Positions 32,349 to 44,850 of a DNA stretch of 64,000 bases are shown in pieces. Under the pieces are notes generated by a model. The model worked only from the letters and a program-made list of their open reading frames with translations, was not told where the DNA came from and did not search any database. Where the stretch lies: the NCBI RefSeq assembly GCF_003171515.1, contig NC_089397.1, positions 682,001 to 746,000 on the forward strand, written 5' to 3'. Position 1 is the stretch's first letter. Every line of letters starts with the position of its first letter. This DNA comes from Pyrenophora tritici-repentis (taxonomy: Eukaryota; Ascomycota; Dothideomycetes; Pleosporales; Pleosporaceae). The position numbers and the translations under genes were made by a program.

Positions 32349-33086
32349 AACAAAACCCCTTTTCTCCCTGTACCAGCTTTGAATAAGTTGGATTGTATGC
32401 CAGACACGCTTTTCTACACACCTGTTTTTGATTATAGCAGGATGAGCGATGAATGAGCTCGTGAATGGGGTATCCGATTTCGACCTGTTGTTTTTGGGAA
32501 CGAGGGAACGCATCTCTCAGGATGGTTGTTTCTTCTTGTTTACTACATCTTGTATAATTAGTTTCTCTTTTCTTCCTTCTTGTCTGTGTTTTTTTTTCTT
32601 GAAAATCTTGTGTTTGGAGGCTTGGGTCTGTTGGTAGAAGCAATGCCAGCATCAGCAGCATGGGATGGGATAGTTGAAACTATAGGTTGGAGAATCGATT
32701 GATGGTTATGAATTTTCCTTCTGAATTGACAGTTGAGGTCTTTGATTGTTGCTTGGGTTGAAAAGTATAATAGGTGAAGGACGCGGCGCATTGAAAAAGA
32801 GTTGCGCACTCAACCCCGTCGAACGACTGATAACTTAACTGCCTTGTTGATCAAGCGGCGGGGTGGGATGATGTGTTCGTACATCCAAGGGAGGATTCTG
32901 AAGCTGAATGATACGCTGGATATTTGCTATTTCGGTCTATTTACTTTATTCATATTGGGCTATACTATATGGTTCGTCAAAACTTTTGCTTGGAGTGAAT
33001 AGAGTGCACGATGAAGGATGCAGATCAGCAAATCACAACCCTACCAACCAACACTCTCACCCCTACTCCCACCCAACTAAACCCAC
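32349..33086. other. convergent 3' regions
   Basis: 738 bp between the converging NTF2-like and F-box-like genes. T-rich downstream sequence at about 32525-32610; no gene seen. Confidence 0.5.
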
Positions 33087-33306
33087 CTACACCTGAGCTG
33101 TCACATCCCTACTAAACACAACCTCCAGCTCATCCCCCAACCTCCCACTGTCCATATTCCCATCCCAAGCCACAAAGTCAACTTTTGCCTTGAGACCAAA
33201 ACGAGGTCCTAGACTCGCAAGCTGCTGCTGCGATAAACTCGCATGCACACTATCCCACATGGCGCGAAACGCCTCGCCCTCTCCTTGCCTATCACCGCCA
33301 TCCTCG

Positions 33307-33353
<47 letters not shown>

Positions 33354-34480
33354 GAACCACACACCTGCCGTCACCATACGGCGCAAGTCGTCTGCGGGTT
33401 CCATGCTGGCCCAGATATCTGATGGTGCGTATTTCACTCTTACCTCTTCGAGAGGCGGCTTTGTTGCTGCATCATGTGTAGGCGAGATGAGCATGAGGAG
33501 GGCATGCGCACAGACTTTGACCCAGTAGCGGATTTTCAGGGGAAGTGCGTAACCCGGGCGGGATACGCTGCGCTGGTAGTGGGATTCGCGGGAGATGAAG
33601 GCTAGCGGGAGGGTGATGCTGTGGAGGTTGAAAGTGGGGGAGGCGAGGTATGTGAATAGAGGGGTGACTTCTGAGGAGACGAGTAGGTTGAGCTTGGAGG
33701 ATATGTCTGCTGCTGAGGCTTCGTGGACGGGGTCGCGGGTTGGGTCTGTGAAGGGGTAGTGGGTTGCGAAGCCAAAGGGGTCGTCTGATGTTTGTGCTGT
33801 AGCTGTCGTGGATGGGCGGAAGGAAGGGTAGAGAGATGAGTTGCCAGGGTCGTAGAAGTTGTCTTCGTAGTGGACGCCTTCGTGGTCGTATTCGTCGTAG
33901 TGGCCGTTGTAGTATGCGCCTCGTATGTAGTCGACGTCGACTTCGGCCGTGTCATGCTCCCAGTGCGAATCATCTCTCCATTTGCCCATCTCAGGTGGGT
34001 AGTGCTGGAGTGAAGGGAACGTCACCCAGTCCAGTTCGATCTTGCGCAGCCACTTCAGCCATTGCCTACTAGGTCCATTCGGTTCTTCAATCTTTTCAAG
34101 TATTGCCTTGAGGACAAAGGGACCGCTGCTGAGGAAGACAGTATGGTGTTTGAAGAGGACTTCGAGCGCTTCACGGGCGACTTGGCGGTTGAGCAGGAAG
34201 TAGTCGTGCCGGGTCACGAGCAGGATGGAAGCAGCGCTGGGCTTGAAGATTTTCAAGTTACGCCGCTCAATAGGACGCTGGCCATGGTGATCTTGAATAG
34301 CAAATGCATAGTCGTATATCTACATGACAGTCAGCACTCTGGTTGCCTCGAGTGAATTGTTCAGGCGCATACCTGATCTCGGAGCTCCCGCGGAAGGTGG
34401 AGAAACGGAAAGACCGAGTGCTTCGGTAGCACGTCCTGCGGGAGGACTTGCTCGTCTTGGTACGTTTCAGCGGTACTCAT
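33087..34480 (-). CDS. F-box-like/DUF7730-related protein with poly-Asp tract
   Basis: Exon 1 is 34480-34373 (36 codons), then a 53-nt intron 34372-34320 (GTATGC donor, GCTGAC branch, TGTAG acceptor), and exon 2 34319-33087, giving 446 aa. The splice creates PFLHLPRELRDQIYDYAFAIQ, the LPxELRxxIY helix common to fungal F-box-like proteins. Next comes LLVTRHDYFLLNRQVAREALEVLF, the second conserved element. The middle is acidic with many Tyr, His and Asp. A run of about 16 Asp near residue 355 is coded by the TCA/GAT microsatellite at 33307-33353. The first eight codons of exon 2 would be lost if the in-frame ATG in the continuing frame were used instead. Function unknown. Confidence 0.8.
33307..33353. 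repeat. (TCA)n trinucleotide microsatellite inside a coding exon
   Basis: About 15.5 uninterrupted TCA/ATC units, read on the minus strand as GAT codons for Asp. Length changes in steps of three would alter the protein without a frameshift. Confidence 0.95.
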
Positions 34481-37400
34481 CTCGCCTGTTCCAGTGCACG
34501 CGTAGATTTCGTGTTGCGGACCAAGGCCTCGCTTTGCCCCGCAGGCACGTCGCCAAGCTGCCCCGGTCCCGCCGATGCGATCTTCACGTGAGATCAACCG
34601 CGGCGCAATTCGCACACGGCCTTAGCGACGCTAAATCAGGCAGGCACTCAACCACCAATCTTGGAAGGACGGGCCGATTACTATGCTGTCTGTAATGACT
34701 TTTGAACCACGCTTTGTAGCGTTCCACGCACTCGGGTCGCAAGTCAGGGCCGTGAAAAGCGGCCTCGGACACAGGTTGGATATGGTAAAGGCGATTGCGT
34801 GTCTTTTTCCTCGTGTTGGAAGTGTGAGGTAAGCGTCATTCAAAAACATGTCATCCAGGTATGGATTGCATCCAGACTGTCCTAAAGCAGTCTGGGAAGA
34901 AGGATTCCACTTTGATTGTCGCACCGCATCAGGAAAAGTCTCCGTTCAGCAAGCACATCTGCGCATCAGGGCCCACTTGGGCGCTGTGTTACTTCATTCC
35001 GGAGTCAGCGCTACAAAAGCGATGCGGTTCCGTCGATTACAGGTATATGTCGCCGTTCAGTTACGGGACCACAGTTGTGTTGCTCTATGTAGAGGTCATG
35101 CATGTCAGTGTTACCACGAGCAAGCATGTAGAGACAGGATACAGGCCTAGGCGGGCACATGTCTCACTGAACACATATGGCTCACCTGCTCCGGTGGGCG
35201 AGGAGCCCGATAAGGTTGAGATCTTCGGAACATGTCACTGGAACGTTTAATGGCGACGGATTACAGAGGAGAGGCGGGAGGTGTGCCGACTGGTGTTATT
35301 TTGCAAGCACTTCTCAGCGCCTAACGACCTGCCTGGAAGAGTATTGCAGATGTGTCACACGGCCAGCGCCCAACAGTTGCACGTATGAACGGGTACCAGC
35401 TGCTGGCAGGTTGACGCGTCGGCGTACAAGCTCGCATTCGACGCCTGTCTTGAGTGGAATTGACACACTGATAACGTGTCGCGCGTGTGCGACTTGAAGG
35501 AATGCACCTTCGATGCTGCAGGTAAGTCGGTGGCTTGGATCGGAAATCGGAAATAAAAGGCAGGGTCCGAAGTAGGCTTTCCGGCATGACGCCAGCATCG
35601 GCCTAAAAGCACGCCTATGCAGCTCTATATACACAGCAGTGTGTGGTAGATGGTATATCTCTTACAACCTAGTGATGCTGTGCTCTTGATCAAGCCACCC
35701 GATTTCGGACGCGGAGGGCAACCATGGAAACACGAGATGGCATAAAGAGCAAAGCAAGGTGTCTGAGCGCAGTCGAAGCCACTAACACCATCTGTGGTTG
35801 AGTTGAGCACGCCGCGTCTTGTGGGGTACCAGAGCCAGCGCGCAAGCCCAGGTTGCGCCAACTGGAGTACTGGCTGTGCACGAAACATGCATTGGCACCT
35901 GACACAAGGCCGTTATGTGTATGAGCCTGGTTGTTGGGACTGCGTGTGGTAGTACCATGCGGTCGAGTACAATGCGAGGAGACAGCGACACGGCCATGTG
36001 GGATAAAGTATCTTGGTCGGCTTGAACCGAGAGGGTGACACTGATTCAAAGCATCGTGATGACAAACAAGCCATTTGCTAAAATTGATTTGGGTGATATC
36101 CAGGGATTGATAGCTGGGCAGTTATTTCTCTTGTGAAACCCAATCATGGCACTAGACGACGCCCTCTGGCGACGGGGCAGCGATAGAGGAACTACGGGTC
36201 AGGTCAGACTTGGAAGCGGGGTCAGTTCTTTGTCCCAAGGCGTGGAGGCGTGGATGAGGCATGGATGAGGCATGGACTATGGGCTGATGATTTCATGGTT
36301 GAATACGGGGCAGTCAGACTAGGATGGTGAAGTTGGAACAAGGAAAGCACGTTGTTCACTTTGGGTAGGTGCTAGGATTGTGATCAGGGAAGTCGTCATG
36401 CAGGTACTAGGGAGTCGGAACATGTCGTTTTGGCGGCAGAAGATGAAAAAGAGCGTCTGAGTGGGCATGCATGCAGTCTTGACTTGTATGGTGTTTAGGT
36501 GCGTGTAGATGCGTCGTCGAGTGGTGATTTCCAGGTCGGTGCTCACATGATGCCCCGTGTCACTCGAGCACTGGATGGATCGACGCGGGCCCCAAGGGTT
36601 CAAGCATCAGGTGCATTGATTGCAGATGCAGAGATGCATATGACGGCGACGGATTCCAAGGTGGGAGAAATTGGATGTAACGGTCAAGCGGGAGCTTGTA
36701 ACAAGGGGTGCATCTCTTACCAGTGCAGCGAAATAGGTAGAGGACTTGTATCACATATTCGGTGCCGGGCCGGATGATTGGCATGGCCCTTTAAGAGGCG
36801 CTGGGTCTTGGGACTGGTCGGGGCGGGATAAATACACGAAGCGGGAAGGCAGGGGGGTGTTAGTCTGGCTTGAGGCTGTCGCTGGCGGAAAAACGTGGAC
36901 ACAGGTCGGTAGGTGGTGGTCATGGTGAGGGGCGCCGGCCAAGTATGGGCATTGCCATGTTTGTTTGGCATAGGGCACGGCCTAGGGCAGACATGTAGCG
37001 GTGCTACCACTACCACTACTGCACCTCATGCCGGCAACGAGCTGCAGCTCTTCAAGCGTGGAGGCGCGCTACAGCTGGCCATGAGGGGATCGCCACTCGA
37101 CCCCAGCGTCGCAGACTTTCTGCCTGGTTAGCTGCACGCTGCTAACTCGGCGCTTTCGCCGGTTGGGTGGCAGCCGCGGAGGGCTTAGTGGGCCTCGTGG
37201 CGGTACAGCGGGCGCGGCGGGATAGCACGACGGGTTTGGCTAAAGGGAGGTCCATCTACCAGGCCCAGCCATGTTCGTTGGTGGTTGAATAAGCCAGGCC
37301 GCCATGGACATGGACAGAATGAGCGGTTGGTGTAAAGAAAGTAGCCTCAGTCTTGCGTACGGTAGTCTTGTCTATTGCATAGTTGCTGCGCCTGTCTAGT

Positions 37401-38882
37401 ATCGTCATTCGTGACAGTGGGCACCAGTTCGCGCCCAGGCAGGGAGGGCAAGTCGAGTGTGCAGCTAGCCGCCGCTAAACGGCATGCTGAGATACACGAG
37501 GCCTCGATTGAACGATTTCCCACGTGTGGCCGGCTCAGCAGCTGGGCACTACCGCCGCCCACAATTGGCTGCCCTTCCCCCCATGCCTTGGACTTGCGAG
37601 TCCGACTCGACGCAACCGCACCCTTTCCTGCTCCAACGTCTTTGGGTCAAAGCCCTTTGCTTTCCGCTCATCATCTCCTCCACCCTAAACACGTCCCTTC
37701 CGAAAGTCGCACACGCCGTCCAGACCGCCGGCTGCCCGCTGCTTTCTTGTGCGCCCAAGGAACTGCCTGGGGCCGTCTATGCAAGGCACACGACTGACCT
37801 CATTCAGCCCGTTGCAACGCCCACAAGCCCTGTCCGCTGTCCCTCCACACTCGATTCTTACTCTCCCATTCCTCGACACGACATGACCAAGTCGCTGCGT
37901 GCCTAACTCTCTCTCTCTCTCTCTCTCTCTCTCGTTTTATTCCGCCGCGCCGCAAACTTTGACCATACTAGCCAGAATCTCCTTGGCCGCCGCCTTGTTG
38001 CGCCTCACCACACCTCACTTCTGGGGAGCCTAGTCTGACCTCACACGTCGTTGTAGCACAACCACGACGACAACGATAACGACAACTCTCTTCTTCCATC
38101 TACGCCATCTTCTTCTCCACCGCCAGCCAGGACGCCTCGCGTCGTCGCCCGCCTTGGTGCTGCATCCGGTCCTGACTACGCCGCCTCGTGTCCATCCCAG
38201 ATCCCCAAATCTCAAGCTTGTGTACCCGTGTACCAATTGGGCTGATCAGTGTAGCTTGGTTGTGTCTGCAAACAATTGCAGCTACTGCAGCCTCGTCTCC
38301 TTTGGCCACGAGTACCCACCGGCCTCTCGAAGAATAGCACCGGCGGCACTGCTTTCTTTTTGTCTGGCCTGGTTTTGCTGCTGCCCGCTGCAACCAGTCT
38401 ACCCGTCATCATCGCCCGCCAGCATCTGCCTGGCAATTGACGGCACTCGACGCCTGCCTTTGGCGTCAATTTCTCCCTCCCTCGCCGCTGCCCGCATTGC
38501 ACTTGCCCTTTGGTCTTGACCCGGTCTTGGCGGAAATTCCTCGTGCCCCACTTCACAAACTGCCATCATCTCTCGTTGCGGGAGGAGCCCTCCATATCCC
38601 GTGCCTGTTCGCCCCAAGCTCTCGACAAACTTCCCACCCTGCATCCCTCTGACAGCATCACCACACGCCGCTGCCATTCTTCCGCCCCGCAATTCAAAAC
38701 TCTATTCCCAATAACATCTGCTGGCTCCTTCTCCGCACTTGTACCGAACCACTACTCACTCATCTGTCGCCTCATTGGCTGTTGCTCCAGTACCCAACCC
38801 CGTGCCCGCTCCAGGCACCTGATTTCGCTACCATATTCTACCCCCACGACACGACTACTTGACGCAGTCAGCTTTCGACTGC
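34481..38882. other. 4.4-kb gene-free region upstream of the bHLH gene
   Basis: This is the longest stretch without a supported gene outside the transposon block. Many overlapping short frames exist, but none has an ATG, a family likeness and even composition together. Positions 36000-37350 are G-rich on the plus strand. Positions 37560-38880 are C/T-rich on the plus strand with a (CT)13 run at 37907-37933, as expected for a long promoter and 5' leader of the bHLH gene. A long non-coding transcript is possible. Confidence 0.5.
37907..37933. repeat. (CT)n microsatellite
   Basis: About 13 CT dinucleotides on the plus strand, roughly 950 bp before the bHLH start. CT-rich blocks near transcription starts are common in highly transcribed fungal genes. 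Confidence 0.95.
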
Positions 38883-40694
38883 ATGAAGCGTGCTGTCATG
38901 GATTCTGCGACGCATCAGCGAGCGCCTCATGGCAATGGCGTGTCGCTTGTCAATGTGTCTCAAGGCCAGCAGTCGCTACCGCCCTTGTCGTCGCTTACCC
39001 ATAGCCTCCCAGCATCGGAGCCAAGTCCGCCGCATGTCAGACAACATTCCGAGGCTCGTGAGGTTCGCGACTCGGGCAACTGGTCCATTGCACCGAGCGT
39101 TGCCCCAAGCAAACGCAAGTATCCATCCTCATCAACTATTTTCGCCCACCCCTAACAAATAATCCAGACTCATCTACAATTTCTCAACACATGGGTCTCC
39201 AGGTTTGTACCCTTTTGAACCCCTCTGACGACTCGTCGCCATCCCGTAACTCGATACCGGATACGCCGTCGTCAGCGAGGTATCCTTCTGGTCTATCACA
39301 GGCCTCTCAGGTACCTCACCGCCTCATGCTACCATGATATCTTCTAACCCGATAGCAGAACAATGCTTTGCCGTCGCTCAATCATGGCTTTGACAACCGG
39401 CTCAGTATTGATGCAGGCTCGCATTTCGACTCTCGACGCAGCAGCGTGGATAGCCGGGTTAATGTTGGCATGGGCCATCTTAGCCTCCACCCACAGTCAC
39501 CTTACGACAGTCAGAACCCATCCCGAGTCTCGCTTGTCTCAAACCTGCAGCAGCAACGAGGCATCGCAAATCCCGAAGTGCGACCCAATGGCACTTCTCC
39601 TTTGTCTCCAAGCCGCAGCGGTTCGCGTGCCCAGCACCCCCCGCGACGCGCTCCTGTCATTACCCCTAACCCCAGGAGCGTATCTGGCATGCCAGACCCC
39701 ACGGCTTCAGCTCCGACGCCCGGATTTCCATGGGCTTTTCCCGATCAGCCTGATGTCCTCCCAGCACAGGCAGAGTACAATGGCCCAGTAGCGCAGACAT
39801 CAACCAGTGGTGAGTCTAGCATTACTCGCTCCAATGTTCCTTCGCGCCAGAATAGCTTTGCCACGTCGATCAACAGTAGCATACATACACCTGAATCCAA
39901 GCTACCCTATGGTCAAGAACAACTGCACGATGGCACGCACACTCCTGTACATTTACTTCGACGCACTTGCTAACTAGCACAGATATCCCGAGCACTCATC
40001 ATCACTCGATGCAACACCGTAGTGTTACAAGCCTGCAAAGCATGGACCAAACCAGCCCATTACCTCCTGGAACTGGAAGCTACAGCCGGACACCCGAGCT
40101 GCGCGTCAGTCACAAAATGGCCGAAAGAAAACGCAGGAGCGAGATGAAGAACTTGTTTGATGATCTTAACGCAATACTTCCCAACTCTCCAGGTAACAAG
40201 TCGAGCAAGTGGGAAGTTTTGACCAAGTGTAAGTTACGTCTCAGTTTATCATCTACACCTCTAACGTGCCACTAGCCATTGAACACATCAAGATGATCAA
40301 TACTTCGAACCACAACTTGCGTAAGGATTTGAACCGATTGCAGCTCGAGGCGGATACAGCTCGACGGATGCCCCAGGGGCAGCAGGCACATCATGAGACG
40401 GAATCACTACGCCAAGAAGTGACTGCTCTATGGACTGCTCTCAACCGCCTTGACCCGAACCATCCTCACATCTACGGAACATTTACTGCTAGTCTCGCAC
40501 AGCAGGGTCATGCACAGGGTCACGCTGCACCTCGAGCGCCTAGCAACAACGTTCTGCCGCCATTGCAAAACCAACAACAAGCGCACGCGCAACCGCAACC
40601 ACAAGCACAGGCTCAGTGGGGATCACAGCATACAACCCCGATGCAGGGTGTTGAATATGCTGGTATGCGATCCTACGATCACTCGCATCGCTGA
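38883..40694 (+). CDS. bHLH transcription factor
   Basis: A nuclear regulator. The helix-loop-helix is unmistakable: [28 protein letters not shown], a loop with [11 protein letters not shown], then SIEHIKMIN after a 47-nt intron (40229-40275). A leucine-rich coil and a Gln-rich tail end at 40694. The exons before it are less certain: 39359 to 39911 or so ([15 protein letters not shown], with [15 protein letters not shown]), intron 39912-39982 (71 nt) and exon 39983-40228. Exon 38883-39118 starts [12 protein letters not shown] and has a good donor and a CTAAC branch, but joining it at 39168 puts the next segment (MGLQ...[12 protein letters not shown]...[14 protein letters not shown]) out of frame. 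Either a further 73-nt intron 39203-39275 is used or translation begins at the ATG at 39191. Coordinates of the 5' part are provisional. Confidence 0.8.
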
Positions 40695-42882
40695 TAGACA
40701 GGTTTGTTCCTTTCTCGCTTATCATCACCTGGACTCAAAGGTGTTGAGCCAGCTATTGTACAGGCTTCCATTCTTCGCGCATTACAATTTCGCAGCGTCA
40801 TCGTTTTTTTATTTCTTCGGCGCAAAGAGCTCGCAAGTCTAGCTCTTTCTGCTACTATACCGACGGATGGCTAGGCGCGCTGGTTGACTTGATTCGTGGA
40901 CAAAAGACTAGCTGGGTCCACCGACGACGGTACTAATTACCTTCGACTGTGTTTTACGACATTTCAGCATCAAAACATTGTTATGACATGGTCTCTTTGC
41001 GATATTTTTTGGCATGGTTTGCTTTGCTTTCTTCTCAACTAGCAACATGGGTGTAGGGCGGCGCTTTACGGAGTCGATTTATACCCCAACGGTTCAGATG
41101 GCATGGGAAAGAAGGCCTCTTTTCCTCAGGCAAGGTTAGGACAAAAAAAGTGTATTCAGTCATGTATCGTCCCCTATTGAGTCGGGAGCTCAACGATATA
41201 ACGGGGATAGAGAGAAAGTGTGTTTGTGTGCGAGAGAAGAACGGGTTACAGTTTTCCCCAAGGGAGTTATGTCGTGTCGTAAACTTATTTTGCGATGATG
41301 TTTCGCAAATCTCATTTCCCCACATGAGCTGTTTTTTTTTAATGTTTATGCATTGTTTTTTTGGTTGTTGGTTGGTTGATTCGTTCGGCTTATGTTCCGG
41401 GCCAGGTCATCTCCGTCTCTAGCTGCCGTGTGCGTGCGCGCGTCGCACTCGGTCGCTCCAACAAACAAGAATAATAAGAATTATCATCCCGGGACTGTGG
41501 TTCGCCATGCATGGATTGGCGCGTTTTCTGACACGTGTGCTTTTTCTTTTTTGTTTTGCGCATAACTGCCGGTGTGTGATGTGATGTGATGAGACTGATG
41601 ACGATGACGATGACGATAAAGGGTACTATAGATGAAGGGTTGTGAATACTTTTTTTTGGTGGTAGTTTACATGATACTTGTCATCTGCCGACCCTTTCCA
41701 CGCTGCCACTTAACACCGGCATTCGTATTTACTTTCCATATCTCTCTCCCTGCCAGAAAGCTTGTTTGTAATGCACGGAACCTGCAACCAACCTTTTCCC
41801 CTACCCACGTCCCTACAAATAAATGGTGATCGTCGTTTTGTTCGCCTTACGGGCTCGCTTGTCGCGGTATAAATGCGGGATAGTCTTGTTAATCAGTTTC
41901 GTTTAGCGGATTGGATTGACTGATTGACGACGGCACGCGGAGACGGGGACGGAGACTACACCGGTAGGTTGGTTGTGATCAACGTGTAAGGGATGTGGAC
42001 AGGGACGGAGATAGGAGACGTGGATGTGAATGTGGATAATGTTTTTAAAGGGGTAACTTTGGTATCTCTTAGCCGTTGGTGGTACTTGGCTTAGTTGAGT
42101 TTATGCTTCCACGACGTCGTCTAGCTCAACTCACCTCACCTCCCCACATCCCTATCCTACGCACGTGATCCAGCCGTACAGTGCAACAAACCCGCCATAA
42201 AACCATCATCCATATAGGAAACTTCCGGCCTGATTTTCCTTAACAGACTCTCTTCCGTATTTTAGGTTCAGTAAACTCGTATTTGGCTGCCCAAGTGGGC
42301 TGTTGTCGCGTGTTGTGGCAGGTGCTCGCTCGCTCGGTTGCATCCGGGGAGGGTTCCGCGGAGAGGACAGGGGATGGATGTGCTTGTGCGTGGATCTGAT
42401 AATGATGGATAACGTATGATGACGGAAAAACAGCGAGAGAGAGAGGAGCCTTATTTCCGATGCCCACCGAGTGACCGAGCGCGCCGACGGGACCTCTTTT
42501 TTCCGCTGAGGAGGCGCATAGAAGCGGGCTTACCTAACGCGATGCAACTCGCGGTTGGCATGTGATGATGGACGGATTGGTGGTACCTTGATACATGTGT
42601 ATTTGCAGCCTGGGCAGGTTTCTTAAAGGTGATATTTTCATTCAAGTTTTAATTTTGTTTGGCATGTGATCTGTCGTCTATTAAGAAAAAACTAATTTTG
42701 AAAATGTGGTTGATGAGTCGTCAAGGAAAAAGGAGCGCAAGATGTGAATCACGATATCTTGCGCTACCATTACAGCGTACAGGCACAACTACCCAGAAAA
42801 AGGGGGGCGCCAAAAGGGTATAATATAAAACAAAGAAAACAACAGTCTCGGTATCCTACGTGTCTGAATCCAAGCAAACTCT
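40695..42882. other. 2.2-kb convergent intergenic region
   Basis: Downstream of the bHLH gene and downstream of the DUF2985 gene on the opposite strand. It has T- and A-runs, (GATGAC)-like short repeats at about 41585-41615 and G/A-rich stretches near 41940-42040. No gene is supported. Confidence 0.5.
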
Positions 42883-44850
42883 CTATCCGCGATGCAGAAT
42901 CGTGTCAAGAGGATTCTTGGGCTCCTCACCCATCTCCTTTTGAATTTGCAACTTTTGCTTTCTCGTCAGGAGTCCCTTTGCCTTGATACCACGTTCCTTG
43001 CGAAGTTTCTTGAGCGCCTCTTCCGTCATTTCTTGGCGCAGAATCTGTTCTACGACAAGCTTCTTGCGGCTCCGCTTATCACCGCGGCCAATAATGATAC
43101 CGGCGCTGATGTTGCAAGTTAAACTGCAACTCAGGATGATGGCAGTAACTTCCTTGGGCCTGTTCTTGTAATATATTCCCCAAGTTGTGCCACCAAGCGC
43201 GCACTGGAACATGGAATGGAAGTCGAGCAGGACGATGATGGTGATGAGAAGGCGGATGGAGAAGGCATGGTGAGTATAAGTTTCATGCGGCCGGTAGAAC
43301 GTATGCGACTTTGCGAGCTTGCCTTGGTGGTATTCGAGTTTGGTTTGCTCAGCGGCAGTAAGGACGGGTGCTTCTACACCTTCTCGTTCGCATTCGCCGG
43401 TTTCCCAGGCGGACGACTGAGGCATGGTTGGTAGCTCGTTGCGGTTCTTCAAGGCTTGCAGCCCTCGTTCCTTGCGCAATCTCCAGGTTTTGTGTGCGTA
43501 GTGAGCGACAAACGCCATATGGTAGGTATCAACAAGACGGAAGGGAAACATGGTGATGCCGACAACACAAAACAAGGCGGTAAGAATCTGATCCGCGATT
43601 TCGACAAAGTAGTCTTGGCGATTACCGACGTAGATCCAACCGATGAGAAAGAGCACCCATGCTGCTCCCCAGAAGGTGATGAGAAAGAAGTAAAGGGTGA
43701 CGATGAAGCCCAATGGATTACGCACGTAACGTCCGAAGCCCTTCATGGTCCGTTTAAATTTTGCGCGTCGAGAGTGCAGCAGGTGGCGCACATGGTCGTC
43801 CAGAGCCTCCTTTTCTTCGTCAGTCCATCCGGTCAGCGATGCACCGTGTGGTAGTACGGCGTAGCGGTGGCCAGGGCCATCGTCCAAGGTCGATAGTGTT
43901 GAGTTGATGGTATTCTGTCTGGGCAAGTGTCCACGCACTGGCGCCTCGCCGTCACCAGGTTGCTCCGTTTCGAGGAGTTCGTTTTGGTCGTCGCGTCTTG
44001 GCCTCCGGGTACCAGTGGTGTTCTCTTCATCTGAAGAATCAGATGAAGTCTGTCCTAGATCGTAGGTCGGTTGACGATTGTAGAGCCATGGCAGGTTGGG
44101 TAGGAAGAGAGAGTTTTGAACGTTATTCAGTGTGGTCAAGGCAGATACTTCAGGATCTAAACGAGGGGTTAGTCTCGTGTACGCATATGCAGGGTGCTCG
44201 TAAGATTACTGACCAATGACATCTAGCACGTCTACGACGTTGTGGCCCATCATGTTCTGATTTGGGGTTCGCGAATTCCGTCGCATTGTAAAAGCTGAAG
44301 ACTGCCGAGTTAGACCTCTTCGCGGATTGCTAGGACCTTGCGAAGGGGTAGAGCGTCCTGGAACTGCAATGCCCTCGTATAAAGGCTGCATGTGTGGGTG
44401 CGATGTAGTTGCTTCGCGTCGGAGGCCATCGTCACCGAACATGGCCTGTGGTGGTGGGCGCGGCTCGGAATTGCTTCGTCGTCGGCCAGCTTGCCATGAC
44501 TCATTGGCATCTTCGACTGGATCTGGTACTGAGGCGCGCTGGGCATCGTGTGCGCTCGGTTGAGGGGTGGGTCTTCGTATCCGAATGGAGGAGCTTCGTA
44601 CTCGTTGCGGTGTCGAGGGCTGTTGTGCGTATAATTCGGCGATGGAGGGCTGGTACGAGGTTGGCCGGCTGGTCGTAGTTATAGTAGGAGATGTGACGGT
44701 GGTTGAGTCGGGCCCAAAGTGGCGGACTGTAGTGCCCTGTCCAGAAGTGGTAGTAGTCGTGGTAGTCATGGTGTGCGGGCCTGATGTGGTAGTAGTCGAA
44801 GTGGTCGACTCGGCCGTCGGACGTCCCTGTTCGCCTTGAGCATTATCCAT
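42883..44850 (-). CDS. DUF2985 integral membrane protein
   Basis: Exon 1 is 44850-44214, then a 57-nt intron 44213-44157 (GTCAGT donor, CGTTTAG acceptor) and exon 2 44156-42883, giving 636 aa. Residues 1-200 are disordered, with a Thr/Ser-rich N-terminus, SIRIRRPTPQPS and a proline/serine stretch. The membrane core begins at about residue 345 with NPLGFIVTLYFFLITFWGAAWVLFLIGWIYVG and QDYFVEIADQILTALFCVVGITMFPFRLVD, two helices typical of DUF2985. Two further helices (RLLITIIVLLDFHSMFQCAL and AIILSCSLTCNISAGIIIG) precede a Lys-rich C-terminal coil. Conserved in Pezizomycotina. Function unknown. Confidence 0.86.
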
